NCBI RefSeq assembly: GCF_036250695.1
Contig: NZ_CP109427.1
Span: 3,906,001 to 3,970,000, forward strand
Length of the DNA: 64,000 nt
Origin: Streptomyces sp. NBC_01497
GTDB lineage: Bacteria; Actinomycetota; Actinomycetes; Streptomycetales; Streptomycetaceae
Direction of reading: 5' to 3'
Of the stretch, positions 1-10,000 are shown in pieces. Position numbers and translations under genes: made by a program. Each line of letters opens with the position of its first letter. Position 1 is the first letter of the stretch. The notes below the pieces were generated by a model. It was not told the DNA's origin and did not search any database. It worked only from the letters and a program-made list of their open reading frames with translations.

Positions 1-332
1 GCCGGTGGGCCAAGTGCCGGAATGCCTGCGCCGCACCCTAGTTGGGCCGTGGGCGACCGTCACACGGTTGGCTCAGCCGTCACCCGATGGAATGGCTTTG
101 GGTAAAGGTGCTGGCATATCGCGACCGATCCGTTTCGCGATACGACAAAGGCTCGATACGACAAACGGCACCGGCGAACGAGCGAGTCACGGCCCATTGC
201 GCGCTGCTATCCGCTATTTGCTCGCTGCTCACTGCTCGCTGCTCGCTGCTCACGACCTTCTGGTTGCCGGGCAGGGCTCACTGCTCACTGCTCACGACAA
301 AAGCCGTCCGACACAGGCGGCCGACACATGAC
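1..332. other. Gene-free stretch with inverted and direct repeats
   Basis: I see no convincing gene here. It holds a perfect 8-bp inverted repeat, TATCGCGA at 117-124 and TCGCGATA at 135-142, with 10 bases between the arms. Immediately after it the 12-mer CGATACGACAAA occurs twice, at 138-149 and 154-165. This looks like a regulator-binding region, possibly for a gene lying to the left of the window. Farther right, 215-295 is a run of imperfect GCTCGCTGCTCACT-type repeats. No protein reading of the stretch has normal Streptomyces codon use. Confidence 0.5.
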
Positions 333-366
333 AAAAGGCGCCCGGCTCCCTGAGGGGCCGGGCGCC
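333..366 (-). terminator. Rho-independent terminator of purD
   Basis: A 10-bp perfect stem (GGCGCCCGGC at 337-346 against GCCGGGCGCC at 357-366) closes a 10-base loop. Read on the minus strand it is followed by a short U run (AAAA at 333-336 on the plus strand). It starts 28 bases past the purD stop codon. Confidence 0.85.
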
Positions 367-393
367 TCACGCCGGTCGTGGACGTGTCGCCGG

Positions 394-1644
394 TCAGCCT
401 TCGGCGGCCCGCCGGGCGATGTCCGTACGGTGCTGGGAGCCGTCGAGGCGGATCCGGGCCACGGCCGCGTACGCCCGTTCCCTGGCCTGCGTGAGGTCCT
501 TGCCGGACGCGGTCACGGACAGCACACGGCCTCCCGCGCTCAGCACACGGTCGCCGTCGAGCCGGGTACCGGCGTGCAGTACGTACGCGTGCGGGGCGTC
601 CTGCTCAGCGACATCAGCAAGGCCCTCGATCGGGTCGCCCGCACGCGGCGCCCCGGGGTAGTTGTGGGCGGCCACGACGACCGTGACGGCCGCGTCGTCA
701 CGCCAGTTGAGCGGCGGCAGACCGGCCAGCTCGCCCTCGGCCGCGGCCAGCAGCACGCCCGCCAGCGGGGTCTTCAGACGGGCCAGCACCACCTGCGTCT
801 CGGGGTCGCCGAAGCGGGCGTTGAACTCGATGACCCGCACACCGCGCGAAGTGATGGCGAGCCCCGCGTACAGCAGACCAGCGAACGGGGTGCCCCGCCG
901 CCGCAGTTCGTCCACGGTCGGCTGGAGCACCGACTCCATGACCTCGTCCACAAGCTTCGGGTCGGCCCACGGGAGCGGCGAATATGCGCCCATCCCACCG
1001 GTGTTGGGGCCTTCGTCGCCGTCGAGGGCGCGCTTGAAGTCCTGCGCCGGCTGCAACGGAAGGACGGTCGTGCCGTCGGTGATCGCGAAGAGGGAGACCT
1101 CCGGGCCGTCGAGGAACTCCTCGATGACGACCCGTCCGCAGGCGAGAGCGTGCTCCCGGGCGGCGGTGACATCGTCGGTCACCACGACGCCCTTGCCGGC
1201 CGCGAGGCCGTCGTCCTTGACCACGTAGGGGGCCCCGAACGCGTCGAGCGCGTGGTCGATCTCCTCCGGGGTGGTGCAGACGTAGCTGCGGGCGGTCGGG
1301 ACGTTGGCGGCGGCCATCACGTCCTTCGCGAACGCCTTCGACCCCTCCAGTTCCGCGGCCTCCCGGCTCGGACCGAAGCAGGCGATCCCCGCGTCGCGCA
1401 CCGCGTCGGCCACGCCCGCCACCAGCGGAGCCTCCGGACCCACCACGACGAGCCCGGCCTCCAGCCCGGTCGCGAGACGGGCCACGGCGGCACCGTCGAG
1501 GGCATCGACCTGGTGCAGCTCGGCCACCTCCGCGATGCCGGCGTTGCCGGGCGCGCAGTGGAGAGCGGTCACGTCGGGGTCGAGGGAGAGAGCGCGGCAC
1601 AAGGCGTGTTCGCGGGCGCCGCCGCCGATGACAAGGACCTTCAC
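394..1644 (-). CDS. purD: Phosphoribosylamine-glycine ligase (GAR synthetase)
   Basis: This cytoplasmic ATP-grasp enzyme joins 5-phosphoribosylamine to glycine using ATP, the second step of de novo purine synthesis. The 416-residue product opens with [14 protein letters not shown], the usual PurD N-terminus with its glycine-rich turn. It continues through the ATP-grasp core ([42 protein letters not shown]) and the metal/ATP part ([15 protein letters not shown]). Length is normal for the family. I chose the GTG at 1644 because it gives the canonical start; the same frame stays open far upstream only because of the base composition. The gene lies downstream of dnaX on the same strand, about 390 bases away, and is followed by a clear terminator. 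Confidence 0.96.
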   Translation of the reverse strand: MKVLVIGGGAREHALCRALSLDPDVTALHCAPGNAGIAEVAELHQVDALDGAAVARLATGLEAGLVVVGPEAPLVAGVADAVRDAGIACFGPSREAAELEGSKAFAKDVMAAANVPTARSYVCTTPEEIDHALDAFGAPYVVKDDGLAAGKGVVVTDDVTAAREHALACGRVVIEEFLDGPEVSLFAITDGTTVLPLQPAQDFKRALDGDEGPNTGGMGAYSPLPWADPKLVDEVMESVLQPTVDELRRRGTPFAGLLYAGLAITSRGVRVIEFNARFGDPETQVVLARLKTPLAGVLLAAAEGELAGLPPLNWRDDAAVTVVVAAHNYPGAPRAGDPIEGLADVAEQDAPHAYVLHAGTRLDGDRVLSAGGRVLSVTASGKDLTQARERAYAAVARIRLDGSQHRTDIARRAAEG

Positions 1645-2030
1645 GTGAGCCAGCCTATCGGGCGGCCGTACGGGCACTTCGCCCCGTCCGTGAGACCTCG
1701 TACGGTTCGGCGGAATCCGGACTCCGTGGGACGGGCCGGCCGGACCGGATCGACGTGAGCGGGATCGGCCGGAGCGGCATCGGCCGGCGCAGTGGTCCAC
1801 AGGAGCGTGATCGGTCGGATCAGGGTCGTCCGGATCAGAACCACCCGGGCGGGATCGGCCGGAATCAGCCGGGCGGCACGGGCCGGGAACCCGGAACAGG
1901 TCGGCTGGGAACAGGTCGCCCGGGGACAGCTCCCCTGGGAACAGGTCGCCTCGGGACAGGATCAGCCCGAACTCGATCGGCGAAACCCGGCTCGCTGGGA
2001 ACGACGCGGCCGGGCGAGGCCGGCCACCGG
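1645..2030. repeat. dnaX-purD gap with short direct repeats
   Basis: This is a gene-free stretch between dnaX and purD. It contains short G-rich repeats. GATCGGCCGGA-like units lie at about 1760-1870. Three to four copies of (T)GGGAACAGGTCGCC-like units lie at about 1885-1945. The minus-strand frame continuous with purD reads through the second set as a pentapeptide-like run, but nothing else supports a protein. The purD promoter must lie here; I could not pick a convincing one. Confidence 0.55.
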
Positions 2031-4322
2031 CTACTCGTTGTTGTGCTCCTCCACCACCGTCGCGCGCAGTTCCCTGACGATGAGGTCGTGACCGGAGAGC
2101 GTGGAGTCGACCAGGTCCGCGTCGTCCTCCTCCGGGATGTCGTCCTCGATCGCGACCGGAGGCCGGGCCGGCGGGGCGTGCGAGGCGGGGGCGGAGTCCG
2201 CGCCGGGTGAGTGTTGGGCCTGCTGCGGCCGTGGCACGGCCTGGCCGCCCGACGCCCCGGAGCCGCCGCCCGCCGCATTCTCCGTACGCGCTGCGGACAC
2301 GGAGCCGGCATGCCCCGGCGACGAGGTCCCCGGGGAGCTGCCGTACGCCCCCGAGGGCCCCTGCCCCGCACCGCCAGCGGCGCCAGGGGCAGCGTCCGGC
2401 GTAGCCCCGCCGCCCTGCCCCGTACCGGCCCCCGCCGGACGGCCTCCGGAACCGTACGCGGGCGGGCCGCCGTACCCTCCGGAGCCCGCTCCTCCACCGC
2501 TGAAGCCACCGCCGCCGCCCCCGGAGGACGGCGGGTTGGTCCCGCCCGAGGGGTCGACGACGGCCTCGATCTTCCACTGCACGCTGAACTGCTCGGAGAG
2601 CGCCTGTTTCAGCACTTCCTCGCTGCCGCTGCTCGTGAAGTTGTCCCGCGCGCCGGCGTTGATGAAGCCGATCTGGAGCGTGGTGCCGTCGAAGCCCAGC
2701 ACCTGCGCGTTCTGGCTGAGGAGGATCCAGGTGAAGCGCCGGCGGTTCTTGACGGCCTCCAGGATGTCCGGCCACATGGTGCGCACCTGGCCCGCGCCGC
2801 CGGCCTGGGCTCCCCCGCCGGGTCCCGGGGCGGCGGAGGCGGGCGCAGGGGAGGACGGCTGCGGCGCCTGCGCGGCTGCACCCTGAGTGCCGCCCCCTCC
2901 GCCACCGGTACTCGCTCGTCCGCCGCCACCCGCCGTGGGCCAGCCACCGGGACGACGCGCGTCACCGTCCCCCGCGGCTGCCGGGGACTGCGGCTGAGGC
3001 TGCGACTGCGACTGCGGCGGAGCGGCCGGGGGCGCGGCCGCCCGCGGCACGTGCTGCTCCGGCGTGGGCGGTACGTACTCCACAGCGGGCGGTGCCGACA
3101 TCCCGGGTGCGACGGCGCGAGGGGGCGCCGTGTACTCCACGGCGGCCGCCGTCACACCGGCGGCCATACCCCGCTCCAGCCGCTCCAGCCGCGTACGCAC
3201 CGAGCGTTCGTCGTCGAAGGCGGCGGGCAGCAGCACACGCGCGCAGATCAACTCCAGCTGAAGACGCGGCGACGTCGCTCCCCGCATCTCCGTCAATCCC
3301 GTATTGACGAGATCGGCGGCCCGGGACAGTTCGGCGGCGCCGAAGACGGACGCCTGCGCCTGCATCCGCTCGACCAGGTCCACGGGCGCATCGATGAGTC
3401 CCTTTTCCACGGCGTCGGGAACCGCGGCCAGGATCACCAGGTCGCGCAGGCGCTCCAGGAGGTCGGCGACGAACCGGCGCGGGTCGTTGCCACCCTCGAT
3501 CACCCGGTCCACGACCTCGAAGGCCGCGGCGCCGTCGCCCGCGGCGAACGCGTCCACCACCGAGTCGAGCAGCGAAGCGTCCGTATAGCCGAGCAGCCCG
3601 GTCGCCATGGCGTACGTCACACCGTCCTCGGCGGCGCCGGCGAGGAGCTGGTCCATCACGGACATGGAGTCACGGACCGACCCGGCGCCCGCCCGCACCA
3701 CGAGCGGCAGCACACCCTCGGCGACCGGGATCCCCTCCTCACCGCACACCTCGCCCAGGTAGTCCCGCAACGTGCCGGGCGGCACGAGCCGGAAGGGGTA
3801 GTGGTGGGTACGGGAGCGGATCGTGCCGATGACCTTCTCGGGCTCCGTGGTCGCGAAGATGAACTTCAGATGCTCCGGCGGCTCCTCGACGACCTTCAGC
3901 AGGGCGTTGAACCCCGCCGACGTGACCATGTGCGCCTCGTCGATGATGTAGATCTTGTAGCGGCTGCCGACGGGCCCGAAGAACGCCTTTTCCCGCAGGT
4001 CACGCGCATCGTCCACGCCACCGTGGGAAGCCGCGTCGATCTCGATGACGTCGATGGAGCCCGGCCCGTTGCGGGCGAGGTCGCGGCAGGACTGGCACTC
4101 GCCGCACGGGGTCGGCGTCGGGCCCTGCTCACAGTTCAGACAGCGCGCGAGGATCCGCGCGCTGGTGGTCTTGCCGCATCCCCGCGGACCGCTGAAGAGG
4201 TACGCGTGGTTGACGCGGTTGTTCCGGAGGGCCTGCTGTAGGGGGTCGGTGACGTGCTCCTGCCCGATGACCTCGGCGAAGGTCTCGGGGCGATAGCGGC
4301 GGTACAGCGCAAGCGAGGACAC
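2031..4322 (-). CDS. dnaX: DNA polymerase III subunit gamma/tau
   Basis: This is the clamp-loader ATPase of the replicative DNA polymerase III holoenzyme. The 763-residue product has the Walker A motif GPRGCGKT (residues 45-52), a zinc module (C64 with C73, C76, C79) and Walker B in IIDEAHM. It also has the sensor-1 region FATTEPEKV. A long Gly/Pro/Ala/Gln-rich linker (about residues 380-500, and again near the C-terminus) surrounds a tau-type domain (MWPDILEAVKNRRRFTWIL). The GTG at 4322 gives the conserved start SSLALYRRYRP. The SRP RNA gene lies just upstream on the same strand, the usual arrangement in Streptomyces. I saw no obvious slippery site for a shorter gamma product. Confidence 0.96.
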   Translation of the reverse strand: MSSLALYRRYRPETFAEVIGQEHVTDPLQQALRNNRVNHAYLFSGPRGCGKTTSARILARCLNCEQGPTPTPCGECQSCRDLARNGPGSIDVIEIDAASHGGVDDARDLREKAFFGPVGSRYKIYIIDEAHMVTSAGFNALLKVVEEPPEHLKFIFATTEPEKVIGTIRSRTHHYPFRLVPPGTLRDYLGEVCGEEGIPVAEGVLPLVVRAGAGSVRDSMSVMDQLLAGAAEDGVTYAMATGLLGYTDASLLDSVVDAFAAGDGAAAFEVVDRVIEGGNDPRRFVADLLERLRDLVILAAVPDAVEKGLIDAPVDLVERMQAQASVFGAAELSRAADLVNTGLTEMRGATSPRLQLELICARVLLPAAFDDERSVRTRLERLERGMAAGVTAAAVEYTAPPRAVAPGMSAPPAVEYVPPTPEQHVPRAAAPPAAPPQSQSQPQPQSPAAAGDGDARRPGGWPTAGGGGRASTGGGGGGTQGAAAQAPQPSSPAPASAAPGPGGGAQAGGAGQVRTMWPDILEAVKNRRRFTWILLSQNAQVLGFDGTTLQIGFINAGARDNFTSSGSEEVLKQALSEQFSVQWKIEAVVDPSGGTNPPSSGGGGGGFSGGGAGSGGYGGPPAYGSGGRPAGAGTGQGGGATPDAAPGAAGGAGQGPSGAYGSSPGTSSPGHAGSVSAARTENAAGGGSGASGGQAVPRPQQAQHSPGADSAPASHAPPARPPVAIEDDIPEEDDADLVDSTLSGHDLIVRELRATVVEEHNNE

Positions 4323-4347
4323 ACCTACGACGATATCCGCCCCCTAT

Positions 4348-4443
4348 GACAACGCCCCTCACGCACCCGCCAGAGCCGACTTACCCTTGCTGCCTTCCGG
4401 CCCTGGGGGAGTTCAGTCAGATAGCGCCACGTGAGGGGCTGAC
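4348..4443 (-). ncRNA. ffs: Signal recognition particle RNA, small bacterial type
   Basis: The minus strand contains the SRP Alu-less helix 8 core, GGGCCGGAAGGCAGCAAGGG, at about 4384-4403. This includes the GGAA tetraloop and the asymmetric internal loop that binds Ffh. The flanks pair: CAGCCCCTCACG at the 5' end with CGTGAGGGGCG at the 3' end. The length of about 95 nt fits the short bacterial RNA. Ends are approximate. It sits directly upstream of dnaX. A TACTGT hexamer on the minus strand (4448-4453) is a possible -10 element. Confidence 0.93.
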
Positions 4444-4516
4444 CCACACAGTACCTGATCGGATGCCGCCCTAACGAGTTCGCGAGCACTCCCTCCGGTC
4501 TTGTATGGTTCGTCGC

Positions 4517-4601
4517 GGAGGATTCGCCTAGTGGCCTAGGGCGCACGCTTGGAAAGCGTGTTGGGGGCAACCCCTCACGAGTTCGAATCTCGTATCCTCC
4601 G
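4517..4601 (+). tRNA. tRNA-Ser (anticodon GGA)
   Basis: This is a full class II cloverleaf. The acceptor stem is GGAGGAT (4517-4523) with ATCCTCC (4594-4600). The anticodon stem CACGC/GCGTG closes the loop TTGGAAA with GGA at the anticodon. It has a long variable arm and the T-loop GTTCGAATC. CCA is not encoded. The discriminator G at 4601 is also the first base of the 28-bp repeat that bounds the neighbouring island. Confidence 0.97.
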
Positions 4602-4628
4602 CTCATGCTCTCACCGGGCATAGCGTCG
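4601..4628 (+). repeat. Left 28-bp direct repeat of the island (attL-like)
   Basis: The 28-base sequence from GCTCATGCTC to TAGCGTCG is identical to 14306-14333. It starts at the discriminator base of the tRNA-Ser gene, a typical position for integration by a tyrosine recombinase. Bases before and after the repeat differ between the two copies. Confidence 0.85.
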
Positions 4629-4660
4629 TGGGGCCCCCTCGTTCGCGAGGGGGCCCCACG
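4627..4660. terminator. Strong GC hairpin after tRNA-Ser
   Basis: A perfect 15-bp stem (4627-4641 with 4646-4660) is closed by the stable tetraloop TTCG. There is no U run, but the stem is strong enough to end transcription of the tRNA and, from the other side, of the HNH gene that ends at 4732. A different hairpin (14331-14364) follows the right-hand copy of the repeat. Confidence 0.75.
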
Positions 4661-4731
4661 GCGTTGTTGGTCTCAGTTTTGGTCTAAGTTGTGGCAGCGA
4701 GGGCATCGCGGCAAGGCTCGGGACCAGCCAC

Positions 4732-5487
4732 TCACACCTGGAAGGCAGCCCGCAGCTCCCCGTCCCGGAGCAGTTCGAGGACCCCGGGCTCCTCCGCAGC
4801 GAAGATCCGGGGGGCGTCCCCGGACACAGCCTTGTGTAGCGCGGCGTAACAGACGTCGGCAAACGGCTGGGTCCGCATACGGTAGACCTTGCGGCGCATG
4901 TTCTTGCGGTCTCCGTCGGCTCGAGCCCGGGCCCAGCCCTCCAGATCGTCTGCCAGGTTCAGCCAGGCTTCGGCCCGGACCCGTGGCCGCTTTCCTTCGT
5001 TCAGGCCGCACACCTTGATGGTCCACTCGCCTTTCGGGGAATCCTCGACCGGGCGGTAGACACCACTGGCCAGTCCGAGGTCCAGGTGATCGAAAGGGTC
5101 CTCGCGTGTCGGGTCCACAAGCAGCGAGCCGACAAGACCGTCACTCCGGTACTTGTTGCCCTTGAAGCGCGTGTTACACGTGGAGCAGGCCAGCAGGAGA
5201 TTCGGCCAGTAGAAGGTCCGAAGGCCACATTGGGACTTGGGCACGAAGTGGTCCACCGTGTCCGCCAGGTGATTGCCGCAGTACATGCAGCAGTCCACGC
5301 CAGGAGCCATGTCCTCCAGGGCTTCGCGGACCGGCCGGTAGACGTCCCGCCGAACGGTCTTGCGCTCCCACATCCGCTCGGCTTGCTCGCCCCGCTCAGT
5401 GACCGGGGTCCTGGCCATCTCCTGGGTCAGGACCAGCAAAGACGCTTCCAGTTCGGTGGGAAGCCGCGGCCGTACGATCCTGATCAC
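4732..5487 (-). CDS. HNH nuclease of a Septu-like pair (PtuB-like)
   Basis: This is a predicted DNA- or RNA-cutting effector. The 251-residue product carries a zinc-supported HNH fold. It has C67-x2-C70, the catalytic pair D79-H80 in the DHFVPKS block, N96 in WPNLLLACSTCN, and C101-x2-C104. This arrangement is like the HNH proteins that accompany Septu ATPases and some retron systems. The start GTG at 5487 overlaps the stop of the upstream ATPase gene in GTGA, so the two are almost certainly translationally coupled. The C-terminal half (about residues 115-251) has no motif I recognise. Nuclease activity and the defence role are inferred from family and neighbours. Confidence 0.85.
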   Translation of the reverse strand: MIRIVRPRLPTELEASLLVLTQEMARTPVTERGEQAERMWERKTVRRDVYRPVREALEDMAPGVDCCMYCGNHLADTVDHFVPKSQCGLRTFYWPNLLLACSTCNTRFKGNKYRSDGLVGSLLVDPTREDPFDHLDLGLASGVYRPVEDSPKGEWTIKVCGLNEGKRPRVRAEAWLNLADDLEGWARARADGDRKNMRRKVYRMRTQPFADVCYAALHKAVSGDAPRIFAAEEPGVLELLRDGELRAAFQV

Positions 5488-6842
5488 GAGTCGTCGGTCT
5501 CCCGCCTCCTGGACCGCGGGCTGGAATCCTCCACATAAGTCGCCTGAGTGCTGGCCAAGGTCTGGCGCAGGGCGCGGAACCGTTGCACTGTCTCCGGATC
5601 GGCATCCCCAGCTGCGACCTCGTACTCCAGGTCCGCCAGTTCCTCCCGCAGTTCCTCGGCGCGACGGGAGAACGGGGACTGAAGGCCGAAGAAGTCCGAA
5701 AGGACCGCGTCGTCGCCGGTGCCATAGACGATCGTCCGGTACTCCTTCTCGTCCACGACCTCCGGTGGACCCTGCTCGTCCGGGCTGGGCAATCTGATGA
5801 GACCACCGGGATCCGCAGCCTGACAGATGTAGGGGCTGTGCGTGGTGACGATGAACTGCACCGCAGGGAAGTGGGCCTTGAACCACTCACCGATGCGCTG
5901 CTGCCAGGAGACGTGGAGATGGGCGTCCACCTCGTCGATGAGGACAACCCCCGGGTATGGCAGATACGGTCTGCCATCGTTGTCGCGGCGCAGCTCCAGT
6001 GCCCCGTAGGCGGCATGCATCTGCCGCACAAGATCCAGGACCAGTGCCGTGACAGTGCGCAGGCCGTCACTCATCCGCCACTGCGCGACGAGTGGGCCCT
6101 CGCCGTCAGCATGCCGCAGCCACAGTCCTCGCGAGCTGACCTTCTCGACGCGGAAGCGGCCCGGCAGAAGATCGTCGTTCAGAAGCGCGAGTACCGACTC
6201 GAGCAGCTGTGCCGCCCCGGGTTCGCCTTCCAAGCGGCGCGTGTGCACGGAGACGAGCCAGACCACCGATTCCGTGAGTGCCGACTGTTCTTCGAAGAGG
6301 GTACGCAGAGCCTCGGCACGATCTGGGTTCTGTCGGTCCCGCTCAAACAGGCCGGTGCCGCTAAGACGCCGGAAGGGGCCATAAGCGGCATGGAACCAGC
6401 CCTGCGGCGGTGAGGACGACCACAAGAGGTTGGCCGTCTTGGCACCCGGGTCGGGCCGGAACCGTACACGGGTCGGAGGTGTGTCCTCCGCGCTGAGCGG
6501 CTCTCGGCCCGGTCCCCACACCAGCCCGACGGTGCGCGGATCAGAGCGGGCAGGAGCCCCGAGGTCAGCACTCGTGTCCGCTCTGAGGGAAAGCTCCACA
6601 CTCGCCCGGGTCTGCCCGTAAGAGAGGTAGTCCTCCACCTCGCCATCCAGCCGACTCGCCCGTTCAGGACCGGCCAGAGCCAATGCGACGGCCCTGAGCA
6701 GGGTGGTCTTCCCGGAACCGTTGCGGCCGGCCAGCACCGTCCACCCGGCGAAGCTTCCGTCCGGACGCGTGAAGTCGAGGTCGCAGGCCCGAGCGCCGCG
6801 GAACCCGCGCACGCCGTCGAGCCGGAGCCTCGTTACATACAC
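5484..6842 (-). CDS. AAA/ABC-type ATPase of a Septu-like pair (PtuA-like)
   Basis: A 452-residue SMC/ABC-like ATPase of the kind paired with HNH nucleases in Septu defence. Visible motifs are Walker A GRNGSGKT (39-46), a short signature-like WRMSDG (255-260), Walker B with catalytic acid in VVLIDEVDAHLH (299-310), and the switch histidine in TTHSP (333-337). The C-terminal part, about 400-452, is charged and helical. The start is GTG at 6842, giving MYVTRLRLDGVRGF, the usual opening strand of these ATPases. It is the first gene of a two-gene operon with the HNH gene. It is divergent from hsdR across a 185-base gap, so both operons share one control region. It presumably gates the nuclease; the trigger is unknown. 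Confidence 0.85.
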   Translation of the reverse strand: MYVTRLRLDGVRGFRGARACDLDFTRPDGSFAGWTVLAGRNGSGKTTLLRAVALALAGPERASRLDGEVEDYLSYGQTRASVELSLRADTSADLGAPARSDPRTVGLVWGPGREPLSAEDTPPTRVRFRPDPGAKTANLLWSSSPPQGWFHAAYGPFRRLSGTGLFERDRQNPDRAEALRTLFEEQSALTESVVWLVSVHTRRLEGEPGAAQLLESVLALLNDDLLPGRFRVEKVSSRGLWLRHADGEGPLVAQWRMSDGLRTVTALVLDLVRQMHAAYGALELRRDNDGRPYLPYPGVVLIDEVDAHLHVSWQQRIGEWFKAHFPAVQFIVTTHSPYICQAADPGGLIRLPSPDEQGPPEVVDEKEYRTIVYGTGDDAVLSDFFGLQSPFSRRAEELREELADLEYEVAAGDADPETVQRFRALRQTLASTQATYVEDSSPRSRRRETDDS

Positions 6843-7027
6843 CGCAGCGTCCTTCCTGGTGTTTCCCCTGGCCTCCCATTCGAGCCGGGCTCGCTGGCCC
6901 GTCGCAATCTATCGCCCACTGTACGGACGCGCACTGACAGCGACTCGTCGCGGCCAGTGGCCGGATCCGGACGGTCAGCGTCCGCGATGCCGCGCACGTA
7001 CCGTACGCACGTACGTCAGTTGATGTA
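6843..7027. promoter_or_regulatory. Divergent control region between the ATPase/HNH pair and hsdRSM
   Basis: This gap of 185 bases must drive both defence operons. It holds CGTACCGTACGCACGTACG-like interlocking repeats at about 6996-7017, close to the hsdR start. No clear -35/-10 pair stands out. A shared regulator would be the simplest explanation for the layout, but none is encoded in the island. Confidence 0.4.
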
Positions 7028-10000
7028 ATGAGTGAGGCTGGCGAGCCAAATCGGAACGCGTCCGAAGCACGAAACGATGAAGTACGGGGAGGGGTCGTGA
7101 ACGTTGCCGGCACGCAGGCGGACGACAGGGCCGATAGAGCTCTGTGTGAGGCCGGATGGCGCGTGTGCGCCCCACATGAGCGTGACCTTAGGCCGGATGC
7201 GAAGGCTGTCCGAATCATTCACCCGCACGACCCCGGCCTCCATGTCTACCTCCTCTACGTCGACCAGGACCTGAGCGGCCTCGTCGTGGCTGGAGCGGAC
7301 ACGGCCGATCCTCGCGACCTGATCGCCGAAGCCGACCGACTCGCCGCCCCGCTCGCCGAAAAGCACCCCAAGCGCGCCTGGCAGGGACGCTCCCTGCCCT
7401 TCCGCTACGGAACCAACGGCCACGTCTGGCGCTTCCGCAACGCCCTCGACGCCGAACGCCTTGACGGCACGCCTGCTCCCGACGCCCCAGAGGGCGGAGC
7501 GCGCAGTCGCTACGTTTTCGCCCCGGCCCGCCCGGCCGCTGTCGCCCGCTGGAAACGCGATGCCGCGCGCAATCCCGAAGCGCCAACCCTGCGAGCCCGA
7601 CTGCGCCGCCTGCCTACCGTCCTCCTGGATCCACAGCGGCAGTTGTACGAGGCTCAGCGCCGCTCGATCGAGGGTCTGGAGAATTCCCTCGCGGCGGATC
7701 AGCCAAGGGCCTTGATCCAGATGGCGACCGGTTCCGGCAAGACGTACACCGTCGTACAGGCGAGCCACCGGCTCCTTGAGCACGCGAACGCCCACCGGGT
7801 CCTCTTCCTCGTAGATCGCAACAACCTGGGTGACCAGGCACGCGACGAGTACCGCGACTTCGTCCCGGCGGGTTCGAAGAAGGCTCTGCACGAAGAGTTC
7901 CCTCTCAAACACCTCTCGGGCGGGAAGTCGGGCCTGGCCGACTCCGACAAGATTGTGATCACCACAATCCAGAGACTGTGGTGCAAGCTGTCCGGTCAAC
8001 CCCTGCCGGAACCGGGCAGTGAGGGCGAGGAGGGATTTGAGGCTGATGGCACGGCAGGGCTCACGGCTGGGCGTCCCGAAGTCCTTTACTCGGCCGAGCT
8101 CCCGCCCGATTACTTCGACTTCATTGTCATCGACGAGTGTCACCGCTCGATCTACGGGACCTGGCGGCCCGTCCTTGAGTACTTCGACGCGCACATCGTG
8201 GGCTTGACCGCGACCCCGATCGGGCCGACATTCGCCTTCTTCAACGAGAACCTCGTCAGCACGTACTCGTTCGAGGAAGCCGTCGCCGACGAGGTCAACG
8301 TCGACTACGACGTCTACAAGATCTCGACACGGATCAGCCGTGAGGGCTCGCTGATCCGGGCCACGACGTCAACAGTCGCCCCCGATGGCGCGATCGAGCA
8401 GCTGAACACGGTTCTCGCCCACGTAGATCGCGTGACGCGAACACAGCACTGGCGCCAACAGGAGGAGGACGAAGCGTACGCACCGTCCGACCTCAACACG
8501 CGCGTGGAGTCCACCGGCCAGATCCGCACGATCATCAAGACCTTCAAGGACAACCTCTTTACGGAGATCTTCCCGCCGCAGGTGGACCTCGGCACCGGCG
8601 AGGTTGTCCACGAGCGGAAAGTCGTGCCCAAGACGCTGATCTTCGCGGCAAGCGACAGACACGCAGACGCGATCGTGGACGAGGTGCTTCGCGCGTGGGA
8701 CGGCGTCGGAGATGGCTTCTGCAAGAAGATCACCAGTGCGGCGTCCCGCCCTAACAAGGCCATCCGAGACTTCCGCAACAAGCCCGAGATCCGGATCGCC
8801 GTCACCGTCGACATGATCGCCACTGGTACCGACATCCCTGCTCTGGAGTGCCTCGTCTTCATGCGGGACATCCGAACCTGGTCGTACTTCGAGCAGATGA
8901 AAGGCCGCGGTGCTCGGATCATCAAGCCTGAGGTACTGAAACAGGTCACCGAGGACGCTCTGTGCAAGGACCGCTTCGTCATCGTCGACACGGTCGGAGT
9001 GACCGAGCACGCCATGGTCGACGCGAGACCGCTCGTACGAGACGGGATGGCAGAGACCCCCAGCCTTGAAAGGCTTCTCAAGGAGTGCGAGGACGGACGT
9101 CCGCTGTCGGCTGACGACGTCGCCACGCTGGCCGGCCGTCTCAGCCGTCTCGGCCGGCGCCTGGACGACGAGCAGCTCGCCCGGATCGAAGGCAGTGCGG
9201 GTGGCAGGAAGCTGACCGAGCTGGTGACGGGCCTCGTCCTGGCGACCGACCCCGACAGGCTGACAGGGGAGCGAGTGAGGGCCGCTGTGGGGGACGCAGT
9301 GTCGGGCCTTCCGCAAGCCGACGACCTGGGGAACGCCGAATCGGACCCGGAATCGGCTGAGGACGCGATCGACGCCATGCTGATCGAGGCGATGCGTCCC
9401 TTCATGGAACGGGATGCGCTGCGCGAGGCGCTGCTGGAGGCAGCGAGAGAGCGTCGCTGGATCAAGATCGACCACCTCAGCCGGGACGGCGGTGTGATCG
9501 CCGAGGGCGTGACAGATGTCATGCGCGCCGAGCGGACGGTAACGGACTGGCGCAAGTACATGGAGGACCAGCGGGAACGGTTCACCGACCTACGCATCGC
9601 CTTCGAGGAACGCTGGCCACTGAGCGAGGTACGGGAGCGGATCGACGAGGTTCTCGGTCTGGTCAGTCCGCCGCAGCAGCGCTGGACTCGCCAGCGGCTC
9701 TGGAAGGCGTACGTCGACTTCGGCATTGCGCGTAACGGGCGGCGAAGAGGTGCGGGGCTGCCCGAGCTGCTGTCGGTACTGCGCTTCGAGCTGGGACTCG
9801 ACGGGGATGAGTTCCGGCCATACCGGGATACCGTGGAGCTCCGCTTCCAGGAGTGGCTCGCGCGGCAGGAGACGGCGGGAGCGACGTTCACGGAGGACCA
9901 GCAGGAGTGGCTGCGGCGCATCGTGGGCGTGGTTGCCACCTCGGCAACCGTGTCGTTGGACGCGCTGGACCAGCATGCGGTGTGCCGGGCTGAGGGCGGC

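Noticed and set aside
394..2775. Open frame that extends PurD by about 375 residues, including a pentapeptide-like stretch
   Set aside because: The canonical PurD start is the GTG at 1644. The upstream part has no normal codon bias, contains DNA repeats and overlaps the dnaX 3' end.
2211..4241. Long plus-strand frame opposite dnaX
   Set aside because: Antisense shadow: Arg/Gly-rich, no motif, and dnaX on the other strand is certain.
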